DNA from: an uncultured Clostridia bacterium
Lineage (GTDB): Bacteria; Bacillota; Clostridia; Christensenellales; QALW01
Length of the DNA stretch: 64,000 nt
Direction of reading: 5' to 3'
NCBI GenBank assembly: GCA_934434555.1
Contig: CAKRZX010000007.1
Location: 1-64,000, forward strand
The position numbers and the translations under genes were made by a program. Under the pieces are notes generated by a model, which worked only from the letters and a program-made list of their open reading frames with translations, made no database searches and was not told the DNA's origin. Position 1 is the stretch's first letter, and each line of letters starts with the position of its first letter. Shown here one piece after another: positions 54,118 to 62,715 of this stretch.

Positions 54118-55383
54118 ATGTTTATTGATTACGTTAAAATTTTTATAAAAAGCGGCGACGGCGGCAACGGCGGGCTGTCTTTTCACCGGGAAAAGTACGT
54201 TCAGGCGGGCGGACCCGACGGCGGCAACGGCGGCAACGGCGGCAATATTGTAATTGAAACCGATAAATCAATGCGCACGCTGCTTGATTTTCATTTTCAA
54301 AAGCATTTCAGTGCCGAAAACGGCGAAAACGGAATGAACAATCTTAAAACGGGCGCAAGCGGAAAGGACACGGTTATCCGCGTTCCCCGAGGTACGGTTG
54401 TGCGTGACGCCGAAACGGGGCTTGTTATAGCCGATATGTTTGAAGAAAATTCCCGCCGCATAATACAAAAAGGCGGACGGGGCGGAAAAGGCAATGCATA
54501 CTATAAAAGCGCAAAACTTAAAGCCCCCAATTTTTCTCAGAACGGCGAAATAACCAAGCAGCGTGAAATTATTCTGGAACTTAAAACCATTGCGGACGCG
54601 GGACTTGTGGGGTTTCCAAATGTGGGCAAGTCAACGATACTTTCGATAATTTCAAAGGCAAGACCGAAAATCGCAAACTATCACTTTACCACACTTGAAC
54701 CTAACCTTGGCGTGGTGAAAATTGACGGAAATACTTTTGTTGCGGCGGATATCCCCGGGCTTATCGAGGGCGCAGCGGACGGTGCGGGCTTGGGACACGC
54801 GTTTTTAAGGCATATTGAGCGCACAAGGGTAATAATTCACGTGCTTGATATTTCGGGCAGTGAGGGACGCGACCCTCTTGAAGACTACGACGCAATAAAC
54901 GCCGAACTTGAACGGTATTCGCCGGCGCTTGCGGCGCTGCCGCAATTTGTTGCGGCAAATAAATCCGAACTTCCGGGGGCAGAAGAGAATTTTGTCCGCC
55001 TTAAAGAATATGTGGGTGAAGATACACCCGTATTCAAGGTGTCGGCGGCAACAAATTCGGGCTTTGAACCGCTTTTGAGGGCGATTGCTCAAAAACTTAA
55101 AGAACTTCCCGAGCCCGAACCGATTCACGAAACGTATGAAGAGGAAATGTGGGAAGACCCCAATGCGTTCACCGTTACCAAAATTTCGGCACAGTTGTTT
55201 GCGGTTGAGGGAAATCTCATTGACGCACTTTTGCGCAAGACAAACTTTGAGGACCACGTTTCCCTTGACTATTTCCAGCGTATGTTAAGGGAAAAGGGCG
55301 TAATTGCCGCTTTGCGTGAAAAGGGTGCGGGCGATGGAAGTCTTGTGCGCATAGGCGATATGGAATTTGACTTTGTTGACTGA
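54118..55383 (+). CDS. obg: Obg family GTPase
   Basis: 421 residues, GAGGAGATAAG before the ATG. Glycine-rich Obg fold (KSGDGGNGGLSFHREKY, then GGNGGNGGNI), G domain with GFPNVGKST, TTLEPNLG, DIPGLIEGA and NKSE (AANKSELPG), and the C-terminal OCT domain (about 340-421). It acts in 50S ribosome assembly and stress response. It is followed by nadD, yqeK and rsfS, a conserved Clostridia/Bacilli order, with one opposite-strand gene interposed. Confidence 0.96.
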   Translation: MFIDYVKIFIKSGDGGNGGLSFHREKYVQAGGPDGGNGGNGGNIVIETDKSMRTLLDFHFQKHFSAENGENGMNNLKTGASGKDTVIRVPRGTVVRDAETGLVIADMFEENSRRIIQKGGRGGKGNAYYKSAKLKAPNFSQNGEITKQREIILELKTIADAGLVGFPNVGKSTILSIISKARPKIANYHFTTLEPNLGVVKIDGNTFVAADIPGLIEGAADGAGLGHAFLRHIERTRVIIHVLDISGSEGRDPLEDYDAINAELERYSPALAALPQFVAANKSELPGAEENFVRLKEYVGEDTPVFKVSAATNSGFEPLLRAIAQKLKELPEPEPIHETYEEEMWEDPNAFTVTKISAQLFAVEGNLIDALLRKTNFEDHVSLDYFQRMLREKGVIAALREKGAGDGSLVRIGDMEFDFVD

Positions 55384-56061
55384 CTACTTTTTCTTAAAAA
55401 CGGTAAGAAACGCTCCGTAGGAAAAAAGCAGAGAACCGAATATGATATAGTACGCTTTGTACGGCGTTATCAGGCTTAATAAAAGCAGAATAATGCCGTA
55501 TTTAAGCGAAAACATCATAAACTTTTTGCCCGATAAAACCCGCAGAATGCTGTTTATCCTTGAATACGCACGGACGGTCTTTATTTTCGGCAGCGGCTCT
55601 TTTTCCGCGGCGGAAAGGATTTCTTTGCCTTTGTGAAGTGAATACTTTACGTTAAGAAGTTTCAATAAATCTTCGGCGCCTTGGGTAAGCCCTTTAAGGG
55701 AATATATATCCACCTTTCCCTCAGAGCCGTTTTTTCTTAAATACGACAGCACTTTTTCCTCGTTTATGCCCGAAAAAGAATTGTCGCAAAGGGCGTTTTC
55801 GGGAAAAAACGAATTAAACCTTGCCGGGTCAAGAAGCATAAGCTGCGAAACAAGCGTGCTTTCGTTTTCCGTTTTTTTGCGCTTGGTTTCTTTAAGTTCG
55901 GCAACTTTTGTGCGGATATAATAATACGCTGCCGAAACTATTATTCCCGAAAGGGCGGCGAAAATCATTGCACCGTTTTTGGTGGGGAAGAGATATTCGC
56001 CCGCGGCGTAAAGAACGATGAAAAACGCGGGGTACAGCGCAAAGGAAAAGAACAGTATCAA
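55384..56061 (-). CDS. Membrane protein of unknown function between obg and nadD
   Basis: 225 residues from the TTG at 56061, which follows GAGGTGATTGT; a longer reading would overlap the nadD start. Two N-terminal helices (about 3-22 and 28-48), a charged cytoplasmic region with a possible helix-turn-helix-like segment, and two C-terminal helices (about 175-215). Its stop abuts the obg stop. No family recognised. It interrupts an otherwise conserved gene order. Confidence 0.65.
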   Translation of the reverse strand: MILFFSFALYPAFFIVLYAAGEYLFPTKNGAMIFAALSGIIVSAAYYYIRTKVAELKETKRKKTENESTLVSQLMLLDPARFNSFFPENALCDNSFSGINEEKVLSYLRKNGSEGKVDIYSLKGLTQGAEDLLKLLNVKYSLHKGKEILSAAEKEPLPKIKTVRAYSRINSILRVLSGKKFMMFSLKYGIILLLLSLITPYKAYYIIFGSLLFSYGAFLTVFKKK

Positions 56062-56113
56062 AACAATCACCTCAAAGAAAATTATTATCTGTTTTTCGGA
56101 GATTATACGGTAA

Positions 56114-56695
56114 ATGAAAATCGGAATTATGGGCGGCACGTTTGACCCCGTTCACTTGGGACATACGGAAATGGCGGCTTTTTGCAAAAACGAATTCGGG
56201 CTTGATAAAATTATGTTTCTGCCCCTTGGCGACGCGCCTCACAAAAAGGACGTAACGGATAAAAATATCCGCCTTAAAATGCTTTATGCGGCAACAAAAA
56301 ACAATCCCGACTTTTTTGTAAGCACCGTTGAAACCGACAGAAAAGGCAAAACGTACAGTTTCGATACGCTTACATATCTTAAAGAAAACACCGACGGTGA
56401 ATACTTCTTTATTATCGGCGAAGATACCGCGGAAGTGCTTATGTCCTGGCACAGGGCGGAAGAGGTGTTTCAAATGGTTGAATTTATCGTTGTGGGAAGG
56501 ACCGGCTTCAATAATGCCCGCGGCGTTAAAGACGCGCAGAATCACGGCGCTAAGCTGCATTTTGCAAACCATACGGGGCTTGATATTTCGTCAAGCGAAA
56601 TACGGGAAAAAGTAAAAAGCGGTCAAAGTGCGGAAAAATTTGTTGATAAAGGCGTGTGGGAGATAATAAAGACATATGGACTATACAAAAATTGA
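56114..56695 (+). CDS. nadD: Nicotinate-nucleotide adenylyltransferase
   Basis: 193 residues. GIMGGTFDPVHLGHTEMA with the HxGH ATP site, FLPLGDAPHKKDV, SFDTLTYL, FIIGEDTAEVLMSW and the SSSEIREKV signature. It makes nicotinate adenine dinucleotide in NAD synthesis. The yqeK start lies inside its 3' end (20-base overlap). Confidence 0.95.
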   Translation: MKIGIMGGTFDPVHLGHTEMAAFCKNEFGLDKIMFLPLGDAPHKKDVTDKNIRLKMLYAATKNNPDFFVSTVETDRKGKTYSFDTLTYLKENTDGEYFFIIGEDTAEVLMSWHRAEEVFQMVEFIVVGRTGFNNARGVKDAQNHGAKLHFANHTGLDISSSEIREKVKSGQSAEKFVDKGVWEIIKTYGLYKN

Positions 56696-57218
56696 AAGCT
56701 TTAAGCAAAAACTTAAAAAAGACCTGAAACCCGAACGGTATAAGCATACACTGCGTACGGTTCTTGCGGCGCAGGAACTGTGCTTCAATACTTCTGCCGA
56801 CCGCGATAAAGTCTTTGTGGCGGCGCTTCTGCACGATTGCGCAAAATATAAATCACCCGACGAAGAACAGAAAAAAATGCTTGACGGTTTTCTTGCGTAT
56901 GATAAAATAATCCATGCACCCCTTGGCGCGATTGTGGCAAAAGAGGAGTACGGCATAACCGATGAAACGGTGCTTAACGCAATAAAATATCATACAACCG
57001 GCAGAGAGAATATGAGCATTGAAGAAAAGATCGTCTGCCTTGCCGACGCCATAGAGGACGGACGGGAATATCCGGGAGTGGAGAATATCCGCAGGGCGAC
57101 TGAAAAATCGGTTGATGCCGGGCTTATTGCTTATTTTGAAAATGTAATTTCCTTTGAGGGGGATATACATCATCTTACCCTTGACGCATTAAATTATCTT
57201 AAAAACGGGAGAGAGTAA
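56676..57218 (+). CDS. yqeK: HD-domain YqeK family protein
   Basis: 180 residues. HD hydrolase pattern: KHTLRTVLAAQEL (H), AALLHDCAKY (HD), HAPLGAIVAKEEYG (H), IKYHTTGRENMS (H) and CLADAIEDGREYPG (D). YqeK proteins hydrolyse symmetrical diadenosine tetraphosphate. It is between nadD and rsfS, the standard Firmicutes order, and overlaps both. Confidence 0.92.
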   Translation: MDYTKIESFKQKLKKDLKPERYKHTLRTVLAAQELCFNTSADRDKVFVAALLHDCAKYKSPDEEQKKMLDGFLAYDKIIHAPLGAIVAKEEYGITDETVLNAIKYHTTGRENMSIEEKIVCLADAIEDGREYPGVENIRRATEKSVDAGLIAYFENVISFEGDIHHLTLDALNYLKNGRE

Positions 57219-57568
57219 TGGAAAAGAACGAACTTATAAAAAGTATTTGCAAGGCGGCGCTTAATAAAAAAGCCGAAAAAGTAACGGTGGTAAATCTTGA
57301 CGGAATGACCGTTATTGCCGACGCATTTGTTATTTGCAGTGCGGGAAGCAAAACCCACGTGCGCGCCGTGTGCGACAATATTGAGGATGAAATGAAAAAA
57401 CAGGGCGTTGACGCGATTCGTGAGGACGGTTACGATGAGGCACGTTGGGTCGTTCTTGACTACGGCGACGTTATCGTTCACGTGTTTTATGAAGAGGAAA
57501 GGCATTTTTACGACTTGGAACGCCTGTGGAACAACGGCAGTAATATGTATTTGTATACCGAAGAGTAA
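57218..57568 (+). CDS. rsfS: Ribosome silencing factor RsfS
   Basis: 116 residues, start overlapping the yqeK stop by one base. RsfS/Iojap core: VVNLDGMTVIADAFVICSAG, HVRAVCDNIEDEMKK, EGYDEARWVVLDYGDVIVHVF and FYDLERLW. It binds L14 and stops 50S and 30S from joining in starvation. It is the last gene of the obg region. Confidence 0.95.
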   Translation: MEKNELIKSICKAALNKKAEKVTVVNLDGMTVIADAFVICSAGSKTHVRAVCDNIEDEMKKQGVDAIREDGYDEARWVVLDYGDVIVHVFYEEERHFYDLERLWNNGSNMYLYTEE

Positions 57569-57582
57569 AATTATTTTAATTA

Positions 57583-57612
57583 AGTCACATTGCCCAGCAG
57601 TGTGACTTTTTT
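57583..57612 (+). terminator. Terminator after rsfS
   Basis: AGTCACAT (57583-57590) pairs with GTGTGACT (57600-57607), then a T-run. Confidence 0.88.
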
Positions 57613-57613
57613 G

Positions 57614-57642
57614 TTGCACATTGCTTTCAAGTGTGGTATAAT
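57614..57642 (+). promoter_or_regulatory. Promoter ahead of the tandem leader repeats
   Basis: TTGCAC (57614-57619), 17-base spacer, TATAAT (57637-57642). The TATAATGTACG block is repeated at 57753 and 57878, but without a matching -35. Confidence 0.68.
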
Positions 57643-57752
57643 GTACGCAGGTTAAAACACTTGCGTGATTTTAAGCCTTACGGCTTGCAGCCGTGTCTGC
57701 CATTGAAATCAGTCGTAAAAATACCCTTGCAAGCAAGTATTTTTACTTGAAT
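57637..57752 (+). repeat. Tandem leader repeat, unit 1 (116 bases)
   Basis: It begins TATAATGTACGCAG and holds an AAAACAC/GTGATTTT-type stem around TTGC, an AAGCC-TTAC-GGCTT hairpin and a GTAAAAATAC/GTATTTTTAC stem closed by TTGC/GCAA. The small reading frame inside (SAIEISRKNTLASKYFYLNY) recurs in unit 2 and is not taken as a gene. Confidence 0.88.
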
Positions 57753-57888
57753 TATAATGTACGCAGACAAAAACACTTGCGTGTTTTTAAGCCTTACGGC
57801 TTTAACGGCTTGCAGCCGTGTCTGCCATTGAAATCGGTCGTAAAAATACCCTTGCAAGCAAGTATTTTTACTTGAATTATAATGTACG
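57753..57888 (+). repeat. Tandem leader repeat, unit 2 (125 bases) and start of a third
   Basis: Same order as unit 1 with few base changes and a nine-base internal duplication (an extra TAACGGCTT). Here the first stem is perfect: AAAAACAC-TTGC-GTGTTTTT. A third TATAATGTACG begins at 57878 and then breaks off. 57569-57941 holds no gene besides these repeats and the terminator. Confidence 0.88.
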
Positions 57889-57941
57889 AGATTATACGAG
57901 AATGAAAATATCGCAATTTTTTTGCGGCAGAAAGAGTTTAT

Positions 57942-59204
57942 ATGGTTGCAGTATATATTCTTGCGCTTATAAGCGCTTTGTTCAGTATCCTGTCAGGCAT
58001 CTGTTGCCTGTATCATTTGTGTATCGGCGTGTTCGGATTCAAAAAGAACCTTCCGCCCGAGGACAAAAGTGAAAAAATAAATAAGTTTTCGGCGCTTATC
58101 TGCGCAAGAAACGAAGAAAAGGTTATTGCAAATCTTATTAAAAGCATTAAAAAGCAGAAATATCCCGTTGAAGTTGACGTAATAGTTGTTGCCGATAACT
58201 GTACCGATTCCACGGCGGAAATTGCTAAAAACGCCGGTGCGCGTGTTTTTGAACGGTATGCGCCTGACAAAAAAACAAAAGGGCAGGCTTTAAGCTGGGT
58301 TATTGACAAACTGCTTGCCGATGAAAGTTTTGACAGCGACGCCATAGCATTCTTTGACGCGGACAATGTTGTTGAAGAAAACTATATTGCAAAAATGAAT
58401 GCCCGCATAAACTGCGGAGAGCGTATGATTCAGGGTTATCGCGATACGAAAAATCCGTCGGACAACTGGTTAAGCGGCGCATACGCCATATACTTCTTAA
58501 CTGTTATGCGTTTTTGCAACAATGCAAGAACGAATCTTAATATGTCCGCATTTTTGGGCGGTACGGGGTTTTCTATAAAAACCGATGTTTTAAGGCAGAG
58601 CGGCGGCTGGCACACTACGGAAATAAGCGAGGATATAGAGTATTCCATTTACCGTATTGCCGAGGGCGAAAAGATAGTTTTTGCGCCGGAAGCCAAGTTC
58701 TTTGACGAACAGCCCACAAAGTTTATACAGTCGTGGCATCAGCGTGTGCGATGGTCGGCGGGAATGTGGAATACGTTAAGAAAGTGTATGCCCTCATACA
58801 GAAACAATAAACGCTGTTTTGACGGTTTTATGTATCTTATGTCCGTACCGAGCGTGTTTTTTGGTATTGCCGGGTGGGTATTTTCAACCGCTGCGGCGCT
58901 TATTTCGCTTAAATATATCGTCCCCTTTGTGTGGTGGACGGTAATTTCAATACTTGTAAGTCTGATTGCAATGACGGTGTTTGCGCTGTTTGTAGTCATT
59001 CTTGAAAAAAAAGATATAAAACGCAACTTTAAAGGCATAATCGGGTTCCCCGCCTTTTTGGTTACTTTTATGGCGGCTTCGGCATGGGGAGTTATCCACC
59101 CCGTGAAAAGGTGGGTACCGGTTGAACATACCGACGCCAAAAATATAGATGAAATATGTGGAGGAAAAGAAGATGGAGAAAATGAAACTCAGGCTGGACG
59201 TTAA
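57942..59204 (+). CDS. Family 2 glycosyltransferase, membrane-bound
   Basis: 420 residues. N-terminal membrane helix, GT2 (GT-A) domain with SALICARNEEKVI-like start (residues 40-60), FFDADNVV (DxD), GGTGFSIKT, SEDIEYSIYRI (acid/base ED) and QRVRWSAGMW (Q-x-x-R-W), then two or three C-terminal helices. The Q-x-x-R-W and helices mark processive or membrane-embedded sugar polymerases. It probably builds a surface polysaccharide with the wzz-cpsD-cpsB genes downstream; pgi lies between. Confidence 0.88.
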   Translation: MVAVYILALISALFSILSGICCLYHLCIGVFGFKKNLPPEDKSEKINKFSALICARNEEKVIANLIKSIKKQKYPVEVDVIVVADNCTDSTAEIAKNAGARVFERYAPDKKTKGQALSWVIDKLLADESFDSDAIAFFDADNVVEENYIAKMNARINCGERMIQGYRDTKNPSDNWLSGAYAIYFLTVMRFCNNARTNLNMSAFLGGTGFSIKTDVLRQSGGWHTTEISEDIEYSIYRIAEGEKIVFAPEAKFFDEQPTKFIQSWHQRVRWSAGMWNTLRKCMPSYRNNKRCFDGFMYLMSVPSVFFGIAGWVFSTAAALISLKYIVPFVWWTVISILVSLIAMTVFALFVVILEKKDIKRNFKGIIGFPAFLVTFMAASAWGVIHPVKRWVPVEHTDAKNIDEICGGKEDGENETQAGR

Positions 59205-60579
59205 CAATATGATGTCCGCACAGATAGGCGAAAAGGGAATAACCGAAGAGGAACTTAAAAGTGTTGCCGATAAAGCGGCGGCGGCTTATGAATATGTAAA
59301 GAAGAACCGCGGCACCGGTATGATGGGCTGGACGGAACTTCCCTACAATCAGGACGAAATAGTTGAAGATATTCTTGCAACCGCAAAGCACGTACAGGAA
59401 AACTTTGATTACTTTGTGGTTTTGGGAATCGGCGGAAGCGCTCTGGGACCAATAGCAATACAGCAGGCGATAAATCATCTGCACTATAACGACCTTTCAA
59501 AGGAAAAGAGAAACGGCTGCCCCAAACTTTACGTTGAGGACAACATCGACCCCGAGAGAATGGAAGCGCTTTTTGATGTTATCGACATTAAAAAGACCTG
59601 TATAAACGTAATTTCAAAATCGGGAAGCACAAGCGAAACCATGACGCAATATCTTGTGCTGTGGGATATGCTTACAAAACATTTGGGCAAGGACGCGGCA
59701 AAACACGTTATTGCCACCACCGATAAGGAAAAAGGCAACCTTATTAAACTTGCCGACCGCGAGGGCTTCAAAAAATATGTTATTCCCGACAGCGTAGGCG
59801 GCAGATTCAGCGAAATGTGCCCCGTAGGTCTTGTTGCGGCGGCAGTTTGCGGTATTGACATTAAGGCCATGCTTAAAGGCGCGGCTTATGCCGACGAACT
59901 TGCATCGTCACCTGACCTTTACAAAAATGCACCTCTTATGGCAGCGGCAATGCAGTACATTGCAATGCAGAAAGGTATGAATATATCTGTTATGATGCCT
60001 TATGCCGACAGCCTTAAATATATGTCTGACTGGTATTGCCAGCTTTGGGGCGAATCTTTGGGCAAAAAGCACGATTTGGACGGCAATATCGTAAATGTGG
60101 GGCAGACTCCGGTTAAAGCGTTGGGCGTTACCGACCAGCACAGCCAGGTTCAGCTTTATACCGAAGGACCTTTTGACAAAGTTATAACAATTCTCGGCGT
60201 GGATTCGTACCGCAAAGAAGTAACGATTCCCGAGGGTTGTGAGGATATTCCCGCAGTACACTTCCTGTGCGGACATACGATGAACGAACTTATCACTGCC
60301 GAGCGCACCGCAACGGAGTATGCGCTTCTTAAAAGCGGACATCTTAACCACACGATTATGCTTCCGGAAGTAAATGAGTTCACTATCGGCGAACTTATGT
60401 ATTTCTTTGAACTTGAAACCGCCTATTGCGGGGCAATGCTCAATATAAATACATTCGACCAGCCCGGCGTTGAAGAGGGTAAAAATGCCACCTATGCGCT
60501 TTTGGGACGTCCCGGTTACGAAGAAAAGAAAGCCGAACTTGAAGGGAGACCGGAAAAGAGTGCAAAATATATCATCTGA
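59173..60579 (+). CDS. pgi: Glucose-6-phosphate isomerase
   Basis: 468 residues from the ATG at 59173, eight bases after GTGGAGG, inside the end of the GT2 gene. Family motifs GIGGSALGPIA, SKSGSTSETM, GRFSEMCPVGL, GQTPVKALGVTDQHSQVQLY (catalytic His) and the Lys/Gln C-terminal region. It interconverts glucose-6- and fructose-6-phosphate, feeding sugar-nucleotide precursors to surface polysaccharide. Coupling to a GT2 gene is an unusual place for it. Confidence 0.95.
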   Translation: MEKMKLRLDVNNMMSAQIGEKGITEEELKSVADKAAAAYEYVKKNRGTGMMGWTELPYNQDEIVEDILATAKHVQENFDYFVVLGIGGSALGPIAIQQAINHLHYNDLSKEKRNGCPKLYVEDNIDPERMEALFDVIDIKKTCINVISKSGSTSETMTQYLVLWDMLTKHLGKDAAKHVIATTDKEKGNLIKLADREGFKKYVIPDSVGGRFSEMCPVGLVAAAVCGIDIKAMLKGAAYADELASSPDLYKNAPLMAAAMQYIAMQKGMNISVMMPYADSLKYMSDWYCQLWGESLGKKHDLDGNIVNVGQTPVKALGVTDQHSQVQLYTEGPFDKVITILGVDSYRKEVTIPEGCEDIPAVHFLCGHTMNELITAERTATEYALLKSGHLNHTIMLPEVNEFTIGELMYFFELETAYCGAMLNINTFDQPGVEEGKNATYALLGRPGYEEKKAELEGRPEKSAKYII

Positions 60580-60594
60580 TAAAGGAGTAAAGTA

Positions 60595-61320
60595 ATGGAG
60601 ATATCACTTGAAACCGTTTTTAGGGTTTTGCGGAAATATGCGGTGCTTATAATCGTGTTTGCACTTGTGGGTGCAATCGGAGCGTATGCGGCAAGCGTAT
60701 ACCTTATTAAACCTGTTTATGTTTCGCAAATGCAGATAATTGTTGTTACGGGAACCGTTGAAGAGAAAACGAGTGCGTCGCAAAGCAATACCGAGTGGGT
60801 GCTTGCTCTGCGTGCCACAAAAACCTGTAACACCATTCTTTCATCGGCAGATTATTCAAAAATGATAAGGGAAAAAGCCGCTCTTGACCACGACCCTGAA
60901 ATTGAATTTACATGTGACGATGAAACGACGGTAATCAAGGTAAAAGTATCCGATAACGACCCGCAGACTGCATATAAAACAGCAACCTGCGTTGCCGAAA
61001 CGGCGGGTGAATGGCTTAAAGAAAAGACTTCCGAAAGCATTACGGCAAATATTAACGCTTACCCTAAACTTCCGAAATCGCCGGCGTCACCGAATCCGGT
61101 AAGGAATGCACTTCTGGCGGCTGTACTTTGCGCTGCACTGATATTCGTTATCGAACTTTTGCGCGAAGTGCTCGGCACAAAAGTCAAAGACGAAAGGGAA
61201 CTTGCCAAAAGATATGCTGATATTCCCGTTATTGCGTCCATTCCCGATTTTAACGAAAGCGTAAGACGCAGCAGCAAGTACTACTATTACAGCGGTTACG
61301 GCTCAAAGGGGGAAAAGTAA
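60595..61320 (+). CDS. Wzz/CpsC-type chain-length determinant with tyrosine-rich tail
   Basis: 241 residues, AAAGGAG before the ATG. Two membrane helices (about 14-36 and 168-186) flank an outer Wzz domain; a cytoplasmic tail follows with NPVRNALLAA (Pro-rich motif before helix 2) and EVLGTKVKDERELAKRY, which docks the kinase. The very end carries a tyrosine cluster (229-232 and 235), which is normally found on the partner kinase. It forms the activator of CpsD, encoded two bases downstream. Confidence 0.9.
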   Translation: MEISLETVFRVLRKYAVLIIVFALVGAIGAYAASVYLIKPVYVSQMQIIVVTGTVEEKTSASQSNTEWVLALRATKTCNTILSSADYSKMIREKAALDHDPEIEFTCDDETTVIKVKVSDNDPQTAYKTATCVAETAGEWLKEKTSESITANINAYPKLPKSPASPNPVRNALLAAVLCAALIFVIELLREVLGTKVKDERELAKRYADIPVIASIPDFNESVRRSSKYYYYSGYGSKGEK

Positions 61321-61321
61321 T

Positions 61322-61984
61322 ATGAAAAAAGATACAAAACCTCAAAGCAGTGATTTCTTTACCGTTGAGGCGTACAAACTTGCAAGGACAAATATTTCGC
61401 TTTCCGTGTTCAAACAGGGGTGCAAACGCATTCTGTTTACAAGCGCACAGGCAAACGAGGGCAAAACAACAACGGTGTGCAACATTGCCGCGGCTTTTTC
61501 AAAGCAGGTAAATACCCGCGTTTTGCTTATTGACTGCGACTTGCGCAAGCCCTCGGTATCAAAATTTTTCCGCCTTAACAATGCGCCCGGCGTTACCAAT
61601 TATTTAAGCGGAATGTGCGGGCTTAACGAGATAATTCAGCGCGTGCCCAACACCGAACTTTCGGTTATAACTGCGGGGCTTATTCCGCCGAATCCGTCGG
61701 AATTGCTGTCCAGCGAGGCTTTTTCAAAGATGCTTGATAAACTTTCGGGCGAGTTTGATTACATTCTTATAGATACTTCGCCCGTAAACGTGGTGGTTGA
61801 TGCCGTTCCCGTGGCAAAAGTGTGCGACGGCACGGTGCTTGTGGTATACGAAAATAAGACCAATTACCAGGAACTTGACAAGGCGGTTGACAGCCTTAAA
61901 CGGGTTGGGGCACATATTCTCGGCTTTGTGCTTAACGCAAGCAAAGCAGACGGAAGCCGGTATCAGCAAGCATACAGGCGATGA
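61322..61984 (+). CDS. CpsD/CapB-type BY-kinase without a full tyrosine tail
   Basis: 220 residues. Walker A AQANEGKTTTVCNI, Walker A' LLIDCDLRKPSVSKFF, Walker B YILIDTSPVN: the P-loop tyrosine kinase set. N-terminal EAYKLARTNISLSV is the oligomer-contact motif. The C-terminus has only two tyrosines (214 and 218), whereas CapB/CpsD usually end in a tyrosine cluster. It controls polymer length or export together with the Wzz protein and the CpsB phosphatase. Confidence 0.9.
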   Translation: MKKDTKPQSSDFFTVEAYKLARTNISLSVFKQGCKRILFTSAQANEGKTTTVCNIAAAFSKQVNTRVLLIDCDLRKPSVSKFFRLNNAPGVTNYLSGMCGLNEIIQRVPNTELSVITAGLIPPNPSELLSSEAFSKMLDKLSGEFDYILIDTSPVNVVVDAVPVAKVCDGTVLVVYENKTNYQELDKAVDSLKRVGAHILGFVLNASKADGSRYQQAYRR

Positions 61985-62670
61985 AAATCGATATTCATAC
62001 GCACATTCTTCCCGCAATTGACGACGGGGCAAAGAACGAAAAAGAAAGCATTGTAATGCTTGAAATGCTGAAAAAGCAAGGTATTACAGACGTTTGTTTC
62101 ACTCCGCATTTTGACCCGCGAACCCGCTCGAAAGAAGCGTTTGCCGCAAAAAGGCGTGAAGCGTACAACAGGATAAAGGACGCGGTTTTGCAGTCGGGCA
62201 TAACGCCCCATTTCGGAGCGGAAGTGAAACTTTATCCGAATCTTTTCAACAATGAAAGCCTTGAACTTTTGTGCATTGACGAAAAAAAGCATATTTTAAT
62301 TGAAATGCCCTTTGAACCGATAAGCGAAAACGCGGTTATCGACAGGCTTTACAAACTGTGTGCCGATTATTCCGTAATACCGATTCTCGTTCACCCGGAA
62401 CGCTACAAAAAGTTCTTTAATGAGAATTTTTTGTGCGAAGCGTGCAATGCGGGCTGCCTTGTACAGGTTGATAATGAGGTTTTCGGGCATATATTTTTGC
62501 GCGGAAAGGCGAAAAGATTTGTTGAGGACGGGCTTGTGCACTTAATTGCAAGCGACTGCCACAATACTTCCGACCGCCGCCCGAATTTTGACGTTGCAAA
62601 AAAGTTTTTGGGCGAAGAATTGTTTGAGGAAATTACACAAAACAGTATGATAATAAACGAAGCACCCTGA
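61981..62670 (+). CDS. CpsB/CapC-type PHP-domain tyrosine phosphatase
   Basis: 229 residues, ATGA overlap with the kinase gene. PHP metal-site residues: DIHTHILPAIDDGA, TPHFDPRTR, HPERYK and SDCHNTSDR. It removes phosphate from the BY-kinase system (manganese-dependent, CpsB/YwqE). A terminator overlapping the stop ends the operon; no flippase, polymerase or further glycosyltransferase follows, so the polymer genes must lie elsewhere. Confidence 0.92.
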   Translation: MKIDIHTHILPAIDDGAKNEKESIVMLEMLKKQGITDVCFTPHFDPRTRSKEAFAAKRREAYNRIKDAVLQSGITPHFGAEVKLYPNLFNNESLELLCIDEKKHILIEMPFEPISENAVIDRLYKLCADYSVIPILVHPERYKKFFNENFLCEACNAGCLVQVDNEVFGHIFLRGKAKRFVEDGLVHLIASDCHNTSDRRPNFDVAKKFLGEELFEEITQNSMIINEAP

Positions 62671-62697
62671 GAAAATTCAGGGTGCTTTGATTTTTTC
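62661..62697 (+). terminator. Terminator of the polysaccharide operon
   Basis: AGCACCCTGA (62661-62670) pairs with TCAGGGTGCT (62677-62686), followed by TTGATTTTTT. Confidence 0.85.
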
Positions 62698-62715
62698 TTC
62701 TTCATTGTCCCAAAG

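Noticed and set aside
57637..57888. Tandem units as a CRISPR array
   Set aside because: Units are 116-125 bases, nearly identical throughout, and have no spacers; no cas genes are present.
57693..58072. Two similar small open frames beginning SAIEI(S/G)RKNTLASK
   Set aside because: They lie wholly in the tandem repeat units, start from GTG without a ribosome site, and are alike only because the DNA is repeated.
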